From: Cellvibrionales bacterium
Lineage (GTDB): Bacteria > Pseudomonadota > Gammaproteobacteria > Pseudomonadales > UBA7239
Length of the DNA: 64,000 bases
Reading direction: 5' to 3'
Assembly (NCBI GenBank): GCA_016713115.1
Contig: JADJPU010000001.1
Span: 434,001-498,000 of the forward strand
Below the pieces are notes generated by a model. That model had not been told where the DNA came from and made no database searches. It was given only the letters and a program-made list of their open reading frames with translations. Each line of letters starts with the position of its first letter. Position 1 is the stretch's first letter. Shown piece by piece: positions 36,625-46,821 of the stretch. The translations under genes and the position numbers were made by a program.

Positions 36625-37384
36625 TGCATTATTTTCACTATTACTGCTCACGCTAATAACGACTAGCGCTCCCACACACGCAGCGAAACAACAGTCTTGG
36701 TCGCTCGTGCAAACCACGCCGCGCGCGCCGAATCATTTCACACAGGGTTTGGTGTACGCCAATCAACAATTGTTTGAAAGCACCGGACGCTACGGGCAAT
36801 CCGCTGTTATTACTTACGATGCCACAACGCTCACACAACAAAAAAAACACGCACTCCCTGCTGATATTTTTGGCGAAGGATTAACATTTCTGCATGGCAA
36901 ACTGTATCAAGCAAGCTGGAAAGCGCAAAAAATATTTATCTACGACACCGAGCTACAACAACTACAAACACTGCCGATACAGGGCGAAGGCTGGGGGCTC
37001 ACCACCGATGGCACTTCGTTAATTTTGAGCAACGGTTCCAACACCCTGCAATTTCTTGATCCAAAAACTGGAAAAGTACAACGCATCTTGCGCATCAAAG
37101 ATCCTGAAAAAATATGGACGCAGATTAACGAGCTGGAATGGATAAATGGCTATATTTTCGCCAACATCTGGTTTAGTAACACTGTGCTGGTGATTGACGG
37201 AACAACGGGGGATGTTGCAGGTTATTACGATTTCAGCACACTCAGCGCGGCAGTGAGCAACAAACAAACAGATGATGTGCTGAACGGTTTAGCATGGAAC
37301 CCCGTCACGCAAACGCTATTGGTAACGGGAAAAAACTGGCCGCAATGGTTTGCGGTAAAGATACAATTCCCTAAAAATTTATAG
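36617..37384 (+). CDS. Glutaminyl-peptide cyclotransferase (plant/bacterial beta-propeller type)
   Basis: The first in-frame ATG (36617) gives 255 residues with a signal peptide ([20 protein letters not shown], cleaved near AHA). The mature protein has repeated blades: HFTQGLVYANQQLFESTG, EGLTFLHGKLYQASWK, EGWGLTTDGTSLILSNGS, and INELEWINGYIFANIW, which matches the family's active-site NELEW block. It converts N-terminal glutamine to pyroglutamate, probably in the periplasm. A TTG at 36602 is an alternative start. It ends one base before a convergent gene. Confidence 0.9.
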   Translation: MRSALFSLLLLTLITTSAPTHAAKQQSWSLVQTTPRAPNHFTQGLVYANQQLFESTGRYGQSAVITYDATTLTQQKKHALPADIFGEGLTFLHGKLYQASWKAQKIFIYDTELQQLQTLPIQGEGWGLTTDGTSLILSNGSNTLQFLDPKTGKVQRILRIKDPEKIWTQINELEWINGYIFANIWFSNTVLVIDGTTGDVAGYYDFSTLSAAVSNKQTDDVLNGLAWNPVTQTLLVTGKNWPQWFAVKIQFPKNL

Positions 37385-37385
37385 C

Positions 37386-38297
37386 TCACTCTTTTCTCTT
37401 AAACGCATAAAACAAATCTGGCTCACTGACCAAATACAGTACACCTTGATCGTCCATCGCCACACCTTCTGCTTGCGGCACTGTTTTAAGTAAACCGTGC
37501 TGCCCTGCACGCAGTGATAATTTGCTAACCGGCCAGCCAGTAATATCCAACTCCAAAATCAAGTGTGACTGATCGGAAAGCGCCAACAAGTGCTCACTGT
37601 AATCATCGTATTGCAAGCTAGACAAATCATTAACAAACAATCCAGCATTGCGCTCAGAATCATCAGTAATTTGCACAGCCATCGGCTTGCTGACATCCAC
37701 CTGTGGAAAGCCCTTGATTTCATAAATCCGCACAGGGTCGCGTTCTTTGGCTACAAACAAGCGTTTGTTGCGATGGTCATACGCCAAACCTTCAAATCCT
37801 TTATTGCCATTCAAATCCAACCCCAATGCCAACTGCTGAAAATCAGCCGCATCAACTTTTTTTACCCCATCTTTCAAACGCACTTTCACCAAACGCTGAT
37901 CGCGCTCATCCGATACCACATACTGATCTTTGGCAAAATATTCGATGGCCTCTGGATCAGAAAAGCCACTGAGGTATACGCGACGCAGTAATTGCCCATC
38001 CAAAGACAACTCGACGATACTGGGATTCTTATTGGTTACCGCAAATAGCGTGCGGCGATCAGGATCAAAGGTCAGCGCCGAGACCTCATCATCCAAACCT
38101 TCAATGCGTTTTTCCTCAACCACCACATGAAAAGTATCAAGCTGAATAGCTCTCTCGTGAGGTGTGCCAGAACCGCTTTCATGCAAAAAATGTAGGCGGA
38201 TTTGGTGGTGCATACCTATGCGATATGCCCACACCAATAGTGGTGCAATCAACAGCAAGAGCAAAAACGCAGCAATAGATTTTCGCAATACAGACAT
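37386..38297 (-). CDS. SdiA-regulated/YjiK-like beta-propeller protein
   Basis: This 303-residue protein has an N-terminal membrane anchor (VLRKSIAAFLLLLLIAPLLV), then a propeller region with EVSALTFDPDRRTLFAVTN, SDPEAIEYFAKDQYVVSDE, GFEGLAYDHRNKRLFVAKE, DLSSLQYDDYSEHLLALS and PQAEGVAMDDQGVLYLVSEP. These are the repeats of the SdiA-regulated domain family. No enzymatic activity is established for the family. It is probably anchored at the periplasmic face. It is convergent with the cyclotransferase and divergent from the M16C protease. Confidence 0.82.
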   Translation of the reverse strand: MSVLRKSIAAFLLLLLIAPLLVWAYRIGMHHQIRLHFLHESGSGTPHERAIQLDTFHVVVEEKRIEGLDDEVSALTFDPDRRTLFAVTNKNPSIVELSLDGQLLRRVYLSGFSDPEAIEYFAKDQYVVSDERDQRLVKVRLKDGVKKVDAADFQQLALGLDLNGNKGFEGLAYDHRNKRLFVAKERDPVRIYEIKGFPQVDVSKPMAVQITDDSERNAGLFVNDLSSLQYDDYSEHLLALSDQSHLILELDITGWPVSKLSLRAGQHGLLKTVPQAEGVAMDDQGVLYLVSEPDLFYAFKRKE

Positions 38298-38419
38298 GGA
38301 GTGATCTCCTCAACAGTGCGTCATTTTCAACCATATCCTTCCTCGGCGCGAGCTGCGGGCGACAAATACCTAGGCAACACCTACAATGACCAATCCTGTT
38401 TTGTACCTGAGTATTTGCT

Positions 38420-41356
38420 ATGTCGACCCTTCCCGCCGCATCTGCCCCTGCCGCCAGTTTTGAATGGCTACGCAGCCAAGAAATCCCTGCACTCAATATT
38501 CGCGTGGAAGAATATCGCCATAAAAAAACGGGCGCGCAGCACATCCATATTGCTGCCAACAATGACGAAAATGTTTTTTTGGTGGCATTGCGCACAGTGC
38601 CGCATGATTCCACCGGAGTAGCGCATATTTTGGAGCACACGGCACTGTGCGGCAGCGAAAAATATCCTGTGCGCGACCCTTTCTTTTTGATGACGCGCCG
38701 CTCGCTCAATACCTTTATGAATGCGTTCACCAGCTCAGACTGGACTGCTTACCCTTTCGCCAGCCAAAACAAAAAAGACTTTAACAATTTGATGGATGTG
38801 TATCTCGATGCGGTATTTTTTTCGCGTCTCGATCCACTCGACTTCGCGCAAGAAGGTCATCGCCTCGAATTTGAAACCATGACCGATGCCACCACACCTT
38901 TGACATACAAAGGCGTGGTGTTTAACGAAATGAAAGGTGCGATGAGCTCAGTGACATCTACGCTCTGGCAAGCGCTGTCCAGCCATCTTTTCCCCACCAC
39001 CACTTACCACTACAACAGCGGCGGTGAACCCGCTTGCATTCCCGATTTAACTTACGAGCAACTGGTGGCGTTTTATCGCACGCACTACCATCCATCGAAT
39101 GCCATTTTTATGACCTTCGGTGATATTCCTGCGCGTGAGCATCAAGAAAAATTTGAAGTGCAGGCGCTGTCGCGTTTTGATTTTCTCGATCACACCATCA
39201 GCGTACCCAACGAAAAACGCTATTTCACGCCGCTGACGGTGGAAGAAGCCTATGCTCTCGATGAAACCGATACGCAAGGAAAAACACACATCGTGACGGG
39301 ATGGCTGCTGGGCAACAGCGCCAACTTAGAAGCCAATTTGCAAGCGCAGTTGCTCACGGCTGTATTACTAGACAACGCCGCCTCGCCGCTGCAACAAGTT
39401 TTAGAAACCTCCACGCTCGGCACTTCGCCTTCGCCACTGTGCGGCTTGGAAGATTCACAAAAAGAAATGCTGTTTGCCGCTGGCTTAGAAGGTTCGGATC
39501 CAGAACACGCTAAAGCGGTAGAAACTTTGATTTTGGATACGCTGAAAAATGTTGCTGAAAACGGCGTGCCGCAAGAACAAATCGACGCCTGTTTACATCA
39601 ACTGGAATTGCAACAGCGCGAACTCAGCAGCGGCAGCTACCCTTACGGCCTGCAACTGATTTTGCAAGCATTGAACAGCGCCACGCATCGCGGCGACCCG
39701 GTTGCACTGCTGGATTTAGAACCGGCTCTCGCGGCGCTGCACACAGCTTCGCGCGACCCCAACTTCATCAAACAGCTCGTCAAAGATTTGCTGCTCAATA
39801 ATCCGCACCGCGTCACGCTGACGCTAAAACCGGACACCTCGCTGTCGCAGCAGCGCGACGCAGCAGAAGCCGCGCAACTGGCCAACATTCGCGCGCAATT
39901 ATCGTCAGAACAATGCCAACAAATTATTGAGCAAAGTGTGGCACTGCAAGCGCGACAAGAAGCGGTGTTGGATGAAAGCATTTTGCCTTGCGTCACATTG
40001 GCCGATGTGCCGGCTGACACACACACGCCGCAAGCTGCGGGCGTGGAAACACAAGCCACGCCGATTACGCGCTACAACGCTGGCACCAATGGCTTGGTGT
40101 ATCACCAACTGATTGTGAGCCTGCCAGCACTGAACGCTGAAGAAGCGCAATTGCTGCCGCTATACAGCGCCTGCTTAACCGAAGTAGGACACGGTGCGCT
40201 GGATTATTTGCAAGTGCAGCAACAACAGGCTGCATTGTGCGGCGGTATCAGCGCCTATCCTTCCATGCGCAGTGCCATTGACGATGTGCAAATTACGCAA
40301 GGATTTTTGGTGTTATCCACGCGTGCACTGGTGCGCAATCAACACGCCGCCGCACAATTGCTGTTTGATACTTGGCACAGCGCCCGCTTCGACGAATACC
40401 AACGCCTGCGCGAATTGATAGCGCAAATGCGCACGCGCCGCGAACGCAGCTTGACCGGCAACGGGCACAGCTTGGCCATGGCAGCGGCCTGCGCCGGCAT
40501 GTCACCACTCGCGCAACATCAACATGTTGTGAATGGTTTGGCAGGTTTGCCGACCATGAAGCAATTAGATCGCGCATTGGATGACGCTGCAGCACTGAAA
40601 AACTTTGCACAACAATTGCAACAACTGCATCAAAAAATGTTGCAACAACCCACACAATTATTATTAGTGTCTGAGCAAGAGCGCGATGCCGATTGCACAG
40701 CACACTTGCAGCAGTTGTGGCAAAAAAATACTGGCGCAACTCCCACAAATTTTGCGGTGCCGTTTGCCGCACAGCGTGTGCAACAACTGTGGCAGACCAG
40801 CACGCAAGTGAATTTCTGCGCGCGCGCTTGGCCTACGGTGGCCGTTGGTCATCCCGATGCCGCTGCGCTGAGCGTGCTGGGTGGCTATTTGCGCAACGGC
40901 TTCTTGCACCGCGCCATTCGCGAGCAGGGCGGTGCCTACGGCGGTGGTGCCAGCCAAGACAGCACCCTCGGCGCGTTTCGCATGTACTCCTACCGCGACC
41001 CGCGCCTGTCTGACACCCTGCACGATTTCGACAAAGCGCTTGATTGGTTAGCCACCACCACACCTGACGCACAAAAAGTGGAAGAGGCCATCCTCGGCGT
41101 CATCGCCTCGCTCGACAAACCCGGCTCACCGGCGGGCGAAGCCAAAGCCGCCTTCCACAATCGTTTGTTTGGTCGCAGCGATGCCGTACGGCGCGCGTTT
41201 CGCGCACAAATCCTCGCCGTCAGTGCGCAAGATTTACAGCGCGTCGGTGCTTTGTATCTCACACCAGAAAAAGCCAATACCGCCATTTTGAGCGGCGCAG
41301 GCAACACAGCAGAGGCCAACAAACTGGGCTTGGAGATCTGCAAGTTGGATGCCTAA
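38420..41356 (+). CDS. M16C-family zinc metalloprotease (PreP/presequence protease-like)
   Basis: This 978-residue protease has the inverted zinc motif HILEHTALCGSEKYPVRDPF (HxxEH) near residue 73, then NAFTSSDWTAYPFASQN and VVFNEMKGAMS, which carries the third metal ligand. The C-terminal half contains the degenerate repeat with NGFLHRAIREQGGAYGGGAS, matching the PreP substrate-clamp lobe. Like mitochondrial PreP it should form a closed chamber and degrade short unstructured peptides. No signal peptide is visible, so it is likely cytosolic. The start at 38420 lacks a strong ribosome-binding site. Confidence 0.93.
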   Translation: MSTLPAASAPAASFEWLRSQEIPALNIRVEEYRHKKTGAQHIHIAANNDENVFLVALRTVPHDSTGVAHILEHTALCGSEKYPVRDPFFLMTRRSLNTFMNAFTSSDWTAYPFASQNKKDFNNLMDVYLDAVFFSRLDPLDFAQEGHRLEFETMTDATTPLTYKGVVFNEMKGAMSSVTSTLWQALSSHLFPTTTYHYNSGGEPACIPDLTYEQLVAFYRTHYHPSNAIFMTFGDIPAREHQEKFEVQALSRFDFLDHTISVPNEKRYFTPLTVEEAYALDETDTQGKTHIVTGWLLGNSANLEANLQAQLLTAVLLDNAASPLQQVLETSTLGTSPSPLCGLEDSQKEMLFAAGLEGSDPEHAKAVETLILDTLKNVAENGVPQEQIDACLHQLELQQRELSSGSYPYGLQLILQALNSATHRGDPVALLDLEPALAALHTASRDPNFIKQLVKDLLLNNPHRVTLTLKPDTSLSQQRDAAEAAQLANIRAQLSSEQCQQIIEQSVALQARQEAVLDESILPCVTLADVPADTHTPQAAGVETQATPITRYNAGTNGLVYHQLIVSLPALNAEEAQLLPLYSACLTEVGHGALDYLQVQQQQAALCGGISAYPSMRSAIDDVQITQGFLVLSTRALVRNQHAAAQLLFDTWHSARFDEYQRLRELIAQMRTRRERSLTGNGHSLAMAAACAGMSPLAQHQHVVNGLAGLPTMKQLDRALDDAAALKNFAQQLQQLHQKMLQQPTQLLLVSEQERDADCTAHLQQLWQKNTGATPTNFAVPFAAQRVQQLWQTSTQVNFCARAWPTVAVGHPDAAALSVLGGYLRNGFLHRAIREQGGAYGGGASQDSTLGAFRMYSYRDPRLSDTLHDFDKALDWLATTTPDAQKVEEAILGVIASLDKPGSPAGEAKAAFHNRLFGRSDAVRRAFRAQILAVSAQDLQRVGALYLTPEKANTAILSGAGNTAEANKLGLEICKLDA

Positions 41357-41395
41357 AGCCATACAATAAAGCCCAAGCCGCACGGAACCTGACAC

Positions 41396-42727
41396 ATGCA
41401 GAACTCTACAGATACAGCTAAAAGCATGGTGGATTGGTTCCGGCATTCCGCGCCGTATATTCATGCGCATCGCGACAAAACCTTCGTGCTGATGTTGCCA
41501 GGTGATGCACTGCTCGACGCCCAATTCACTCACACCATTCACGATATCGCCCTGCTCAACAGCCTCGGTGTGCGTTTGGTGTTAGCCGTTGGCGCGCGCG
41601 CGCAAATTGAAACCGCACTGGCGCGCCAAAAAATCTCACCGCACTTTCATCAAGGCATACGCATCACCGATGCTGAATCACTGCCTCTGGTGATAGAAGC
41701 AGCCAGCAGCGTGCGCTCACAAGTTGAGGCTCTGCTCTCCACTGGGTTAGTCAATTCACCCATGTACGGTGCACAGATTCGCGTAATAGGAGGCAACTTC
41801 ATCACCGCCAAACCCATCGGTGTACGCGACGGCGTGGATTTTCATCACACGGGCGAAGTGCGGCGCATTGATGTGGATGCGCTTGACGATGCCTTGGACA
41901 GCGACGCTATCGTGGTGCTGCCCTGCTTGGGTTATTCCGCCAGCGGTGAAATTTTTAATCTCAGCATCGAACATGTTGCCGCCACAGTGGCACAAGCACT
42001 GCACGCCGATAAATTGATTGCATTTGTTGCCGACAAAGGTGTTTGTGATACCAAAGGCACTCTGCTGCGCGAATTAAAACCTGCGCAAGCCTTGCAGCTG
42101 CACAAGAAAAAAGGCGTCACTGCCAACACCGCCCTGCTCACCTGCTGCCAAGCGGTGGAAGCTGGCGTGGAGCGCGCGCATCTCATCAGTTTTCAAGAAA
42201 ACGGCAGTCTGCTGCGTGAATTATTTACCCGCGAAGGCAGCGGCACTTTGATCGCGCACGACAGCGGCGAAATTGTGCGCGCCGCCACACTGGATGATGT
42301 CAGCGGCATCCTCAATCTCATTCAACCACTGGAAGAAGCTGGCACCTTAGTGCGGCGCTCGCGTGAAGTATTGGAAGCCGAAATTCACAATTTCACCGTG
42401 ATTGAACACGAAGGACTGATCGCCGCCTGTATCGCGCTCTATCCCTACAGCGAAGGCGTAGCTAAAAAAGCAAACATGGCAGAAGTGGCCTGCGTCGCCA
42501 CCCACACGCAGTATCGCGACAGCGGCCGTGCCTCACTGCTGCTGGCACATATTGAGAAGCACGCCAAAAAAACCGGCATCAAAAAATTATTTGTACTCAC
42601 CACACAAACCGCACATTGGTTTTTAGAAAAGGGTTTTGCCGCAGCAAAAATTGATCAACTGCCCGCCAAAAAACAGCAGCTGTATAACTATCAACGCAAT
42701 TCAAAAATCTTTATTAAAAATATTTAG
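41396..42727 (+). CDS. argA: Amino-acid N-acetyltransferase (N-acetylglutamate synthase)
   Basis: This 443-residue protein joins an amino-acid-kinase-like domain (about 1-285, with VLAVGARAQIETAL and the regulatory NAGK-like fold) to a C-terminal GNAT acetyltransferase (about 295-435, with MAEVACVATHTQYRDSGRAS and LLAHIEKHAKK). This is classical ArgA. It makes N-acetylglutamate, the first step of arginine biosynthesis, with probable arginine feedback through the kinase-like domain. ilvD follows after 12 bases. Confidence 0.96.
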   Translation: MQNSTDTAKSMVDWFRHSAPYIHAHRDKTFVLMLPGDALLDAQFTHTIHDIALLNSLGVRLVLAVGARAQIETALARQKISPHFHQGIRITDAESLPLVIEAASSVRSQVEALLSTGLVNSPMYGAQIRVIGGNFITAKPIGVRDGVDFHHTGEVRRIDVDALDDALDSDAIVVLPCLGYSASGEIFNLSIEHVAATVAQALHADKLIAFVADKGVCDTKGTLLRELKPAQALQLHKKKGVTANTALLTCCQAVEAGVERAHLISFQENGSLLRELFTREGSGTLIAHDSGEIVRAATLDDVSGILNLIQPLEEAGTLVRRSREVLEAEIHNFTVIEHEGLIAACIALYPYSEGVAKKANMAEVACVATHTQYRDSGRASLLLAHIEKHAKKTGIKKLFVLTTQTAHWFLEKGFAAAKIDQLPAKKQQLYNYQRNSKIFIKNI

Positions 42728-42739
42728 TAGGACACCGTT

Positions 42740-44575
42740 ATGCCCACTTACCGCTCAAAAACCTCCACCGCCGGCCGCAACATGGCAGGCGCACGCGCAT
42801 TGTGGCGTGCCACCGGCATGAAAGATGATGATTTCAAAAAACCCATTATTGCGGTCGTCAACTCTTTCACACAATTTGTGCCAGGCCATGTGCATTTAAA
42901 AGACCTAGGACAATTGGTTGCGCGCGAAATTGAAAAGCACGGCGGCGTGGCGAAAGAGTTCAACACCATCGCAGTAGATGACGGCATCGCGATGGGTCAC
43001 GACGGCATGCTGTATTCGCTGCCCTCGCGCGACATCATTGCAGATTCTGTGGAATACATGGTCAACGCGCATTGTGCAGACGCCATGGTGTGCATCTCCA
43101 ACTGCGACAAAATCACACCAGGGATGTTGATGGCGGCTATGCGCTTAAATATTCCGGTAGTGTTTGTTTCCGGCGGCCCGATGGAGGCGGGAAAAACAAA
43201 ATTATCTGAACATAAATTGGATTTAGTGGATGCGATGGTGATCGCGGTAGACAGCGCCGCCTCCGATGAACAAGTGGCCGAATACGAACGCTCTGCCTGC
43301 CCCACTTGCGGCTCTTGCTCCGGCATGTTCACCGCCAACTCCATGAACTGTTTAACCGAAGCTCTCGGCTTATCGCTGCCGGGCAACGGCTCGCTGTTAG
43401 CTACGCACGCCGATCGCAAACATTTATTTTTAGAGGCGGGTCGTGTAATTGTCGAGATCACAAAACGCTATTACGAAGAAGATGACAGCACCGTTTTGCC
43501 GCGTTCGATTGCCTCATTCAACGCCTTTGAAAATGCGATGAGCCTCGATATTGCCATGGGCGGCTCCACCAACACTATTTTGCATTTGCTGGCCGCCGCA
43601 CAAGAAGCGCAAGTGCCGTTCACCATGAAAGACATCGACCGCCTTTCACTGCGCGTGCCGCAGTTGTGCAAAGTCGCGCCCAACACACCGAAATATCACA
43701 TGGAAGATGTGCACCGCGCCGGCGGCATCATGGGCATACTCGGCGAATTGGATCGCGCCGGTTTGCTGCACAGTGATACGCACACCGTGCACAGCAAAAA
43801 CATGAAAGCGGCGCTGGCGAAATGGGACATCACACAAACACACAATTCCGTGGTGAAAGAGTTTTATCGCGCCGGTCCCGCCGGCATTCCCACGCAGGAA
43901 GCCTTCAGCCAAAGCACGCGCTGGGACACGCTGGACGATGATCGCGCCGAAGGCTGCATCCGCTCACTCGAGCACGCCTACTCCACCGAAGGCGGCCTCG
44001 CCGTGCTACACGGCAACATTGCAGAAAAAGGCTGCGTGGTAAAAACATCTGGCGTGGATGAAAGCAATTTTGTGTTTGAAGGCACCGCGTTTGTGTGCGA
44101 AAGCCAAGACGAAGCCGTGCACGCCATTTTGGAAGATAAAGTGAAATCGGGCGATGTGGTGATCGTGCGTTACGAAGGCCCGCGCGGCGGCCCCGGCATG
44201 CAAGAAATGCTCTACCCCACCAGCTACATCAAATCCAAAGGTTTGGGCAAAGCCTGCGCCCTGCTCACCGATGGTCGTTTTTCTGGCGGCACTTCTGGCT
44301 TGTCCATCGGCCATGTTTCACCCGAGGCAGCCGCAGGCGGCACAATTGGTTTGGTGCGCAACGGCGATCGCATCCACATTGATATTCCGCAGCGCAGCAT
44401 CAATGTGCTGGTAAGCGATGAAGAACTAGCACAACGCCGCATTGAGCAGTACAAACTGGGCTGGAAACCAGCACAACCGCGTCCGCGCAAAGTGTCTGCT
44501 GCGCTGAAAGCCTACGCTAAATTTGTGATGAGCGCGGATGTCGGCGCGGTGCGCGATTTGAGTTTGCTGGATTAA
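42740..44575 (+). CDS. ilvD: Dihydroxy-acid dehydratase
   Basis: This 611-residue iron-sulfur enzyme begins [20 protein letters not shown]. Cys ligands occur in [13 protein letters not shown] and [19 protein letters not shown], with [11 protein letters not shown] between. The C-terminal half has [15 protein letters not shown] and [20 protein letters not shown]. It dehydrates dihydroxy acids in valine, leucine and isoleucine synthesis. TAGGAC precedes the ATG. Its stop overlaps the convergent mscL stop by four bases. Confidence 0.98.
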   Translation: MPTYRSKTSTAGRNMAGARALWRATGMKDDDFKKPIIAVVNSFTQFVPGHVHLKDLGQLVAREIEKHGGVAKEFNTIAVDDGIAMGHDGMLYSLPSRDIIADSVEYMVNAHCADAMVCISNCDKITPGMLMAAMRLNIPVVFVSGGPMEAGKTKLSEHKLDLVDAMVIAVDSAASDEQVAEYERSACPTCGSCSGMFTANSMNCLTEALGLSLPGNGSLLATHADRKHLFLEAGRVIVEITKRYYEEDDSTVLPRSIASFNAFENAMSLDIAMGGSTNTILHLLAAAQEAQVPFTMKDIDRLSLRVPQLCKVAPNTPKYHMEDVHRAGGIMGILGELDRAGLLHSDTHTVHSKNMKAALAKWDITQTHNSVVKEFYRAGPAGIPTQEAFSQSTRWDTLDDDRAEGCIRSLEHAYSTEGGLAVLHGNIAEKGCVVKTSGVDESNFVFEGTAFVCESQDEAVHAILEDKVKSGDVVIVRYEGPRGGPGMQEMLYPTSYIKSKGLGKACALLTDGRFSGGTSGLSIGHVSPEAAAGGTIGLVRNGDRIHIDIPQRSINVLVSDEELAQRRIEQYKLGWKPAQPRPRKVSAALKAYAKFVMSADVGAVRDLSLLD

Positions 44576-44976
44576 AGCTCAGAGGTACAACAAGGGCAGC
44601 GTGTCGCCTTAATGGAAATACTCGAAATACATTTAGGGCATTCTTTTGTTGTCACCTCTGCTTCTTTTTTCAGACGATTGATTTGTTTCACCAGCATAAA
44701 AATCACGAATGCAACTATCGTAAAATCCAACACGGTGTTGATAAACACACCGTAGTTGATGCTGACTGCTGCCGCTGTATCGGTTTTTTCTTTCAGCACG
44801 ATGGCGAGGCTGGAAAAATCGACATTACCCAACAGCAAGCCAATCGGCGGCATCACCACTTGGCTGACCAGTGCTGTGACAATTTTTCCAAATGCCGCGC
44901 CGCTGATGACGCCCACTGCCATGTCGACCACATTGCCTTTAACGGCAAAATCTTTAAATTCCTGCAAAATCTTCAT
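44572..44976 (-). CDS. mscL: Large-conductance mechanosensitive channel with C-terminal CPxC zinc-ribbon-like tail
   Basis: This 134-residue protein begins [20 protein letters not shown], then [17 protein letters not shown], the pore-lining first helix of MscL. The second helix is [20 protein letters not shown]. It opens on hypo-osmotic shock in the inner membrane. In place of the usual C-terminal amphipathic bundle ending there is KECPKCISS...RCPCCTSEL, with Cys113/116 and Cys127/130 arranged as two CPxC knuckles. Its ATG overlaps the stop of the upstream ParA-like gene by four bases (ATGA), so the two are translationally coupled. Confidence 0.95.
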   Translation of the reverse strand: MKILQEFKDFAVKGNVVDMAVGVISGAAFGKIVTALVSQVVMPPIGLLLGNVDFSSLAIVLKEKTDTAAAVSINYGVFINTVLDFTIVAFVIFMLVKQINRLKKEAEVTTKECPKCISSISIKATRCPCCTSEL

Positions 44977-45749
44977 ACTTCAATACTCTCCAGTTTCTGA
45001 TACAAATTGATAAATTGCTGCGTGGCTTTATGCCCCGGTGCAAAATGCACCAGTGGCGCATGCTCCTCGCGCGATTCTTTTACTTTGATGGATGTGTTGA
45101 GATAAGTGTCCAACACCGGCATGCCATCGGCAATCAGTTGGTCGATCAACTCCTGCGGAAACTTAGCTTGTGGATTGAATTGATTCACCACCACGCCTTC
45201 AATTTTCAAGCCTTCGTTGTGATCTTCGCGAATCTCTGCCACGGTATTCACCAAGCTATACAGCGCTTGTCGTGAAAAACTGTCGCAGTCAAAAGGAATC
45301 AACAAGCTGTCTGCCGCAATCAGGGCTGCCATGCTGTAAAAATTCAAGGCGGGCGGCGTGTCAATATAAATGCGGTCGTAATGTTTTTCTGCTTCTTTTA
45401 GCGCATCACGAAACTTGTAAATTTTATGTTTACTCTCCAACTCACGCTCAATACTCGTCAAATCTGGGCTGGCAGGCATTACCGACAGATTTTTAAAATG
45501 CGTAGGGTGGCAGAAATTAGGCAGATAGGGCTTTCCGCTAAAAATACCTAAAAATGATTTAAAAAAATCTACGGCTGTTTTGTTTTTTTCTGCGTAATTA
45601 GAGCCGAGCAAATATTCTGAGCTATTGCACTGCGTATCCAAATCAATCAGCAGCGTTTTATGCCCTTGCTGCGCGCTGATGGCTGCTAAATTGCAACTGA
45701 TGCTGGTCTTACCCACGCCGCCTTTTTGATTAAATACAACTCTTTTCAT
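44973..45749 (-). CDS. Orphan ParA-family ATPase
   Basis: The ATG at 45749 ([20 protein letters not shown]) has GGAG at eight bases; an upstream GTG at 45758 does not. The 258-residue protein has the deviant Walker [35 protein letters not shown] as Walker A' and B elements, and [14 protein letters not shown]. ParA ATPases position chromosomes, plasmids or protein clusters. No parB, no centromere-like repeat and no replication gene is nearby, so it is not an obvious plasmid partition locus. It is coupled to mscL and starts only 26 bases from the divergent miaA start codon. Confidence 0.9.
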   Translation of the reverse strand: MKRVVFNQKGGVGKTSISCNLAAISAQQGHKTLLIDLDTQCNSSEYLLGSNYAEKNKTAVDFFKSFLGIFSGKPYLPNFCHPTHFKNLSVMPASPDLTSIERELESKHKIYKFRDALKEAEKHYDRIYIDTPPALNFYSMAALIAADSLLIPFDCDSFSRQALYSLVNTVAEIREDHNEGLKIEGVVVNQFNPQAKFPQELIDQLIADGMPVLDTYLNTSIKVKESREEHAPLVHFAPGHKATQQFINLYQKLESIEV

Positions 45750-45775
45750 GGTCGTCACTCCTGTAAACTAGCGAT

Positions 45776-46746
45776 ATGGTAACAGCAAACACCCCAACCC
45801 TCCCTCGCGCAATTTTTTGATGGGCCCCACAGCCTCCGGTAAAACGGATGTTGCGGTTGAACTGACAAAAAAATTGCCCTGCGACATCATCAGTGTGGAT
45901 TCTGCACTGGTGTATCGCGGCATGGATATCGGCAGCGCAAAACCCGACAGCCACATTTTGATGCAAGCTCCGCATCGCCTGATCAGTTTTCTTGATCCCT
46001 CAGAGCCGTACTCCGCCGCACAATTTCGGCGCGATGCCTTGCGTGAAATTCAAAACATTGTGCAAGCGGGACGCATTCCACTTTTGGTGGGTGGCACGAT
46101 GCTGTATTTCAAAGTGTTATTGGAAGGTATTGCGGATTTGCCCGTCGCCGACCCCACACTGCGCGCGGTTTTAACCGCTGAGGCAACGCGCATCGGCTGG
46201 CCTGCCATGCACCAAAAGCTGGCCGCTGTTGACCCTGCCGCCGCTGCGCAACTGCACCCCAATCATTCACAGCGTATCCTTCGCGCCCTAGAGGTACACA
46301 CACTGACCGGAACCGCCCTCTCTACTCTGCAACAACAACAGCAACAGCAACAAGCCGAACCACTGCCCTTTCATCCTGTGCAACTGGCACTGCTGCCAGA
46401 CGACCGCGAAGCACTGCACCGCCGCATTGAACGGCGTTTTGATCGCATGCTAGAGGAGGGTTTCATGGATGAAGTGCGGCAGCTCTACCAACGCGGCGAT
46501 TTGCACCCCGATCTGCCCGCCATCCGTGCCGTGGGTTATCGGCAGGCGTGGGATTATTTAGCCGGCGCTACAACTGCCGTCGAAATGCGGGACGCGGGCA
46601 TTGCCGCCACCCGCCAACTCGCCAAACGCCAGCTCACTTGGCTGCGCGGCTGGTCGCAACTGCACACAATCTCCACGCAGGAACCTTTCGATGTAGAAAA
46701 AGTCACACAGGCGACCTTGAAAATTCTGTCTGCTAACGGCATATAG
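45776..46746 (+). CDS. miaA: tRNA dimethylallyltransferase MiaA; frame break at the T6 tract 45813-45818
   Basis: From ATG 45776 the frame reads MVTANTPTLPRAIF and hits TGA at 45818. One base back at six T's, it continues LMGPTASGKTDVAVELTKK to 46746. The joined product (about 323 residues) has a standard MiaA N-terminus, in which the AIFLMGPTASGKT strand-loop is needed. Other MiaA blocks follow: IISVDSALVYRGMDIG, VGGTMLYFKVLLEG and the C-terminal AKRQLTWLRGW. It modifies A37 of UNN-reading tRNAs. Starting instead at ATG 45820 would delete the first beta-strand. An eight-glutamine run (46330-46353) lies in the helical insertion domain. The break may be a lost T, a sequencing undercall or slippage. 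Confidence 0.88.
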
Positions 46747-46821
46747 TGCTTGGCGGTTGCCGTTTCTGTTTTTCCCGGTTTTCGGGCTCACATCCATTGT
46801 TTGTTTTTGAGGAGATATCCC

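Noticed and set aside
44973..45758. Plasmid or chromosome partition locus
   Set aside because: No parB, no centromere-like repeats and no replication gene is present. The ATPase is coupled to mscL instead.
45817..46746. miaA starting at TTG 45817 or ATG 45820
   Set aside because: This would omit the first beta-strand before the P-loop. The upstream 14 codons in the adjacent frame match the expected N-terminus.
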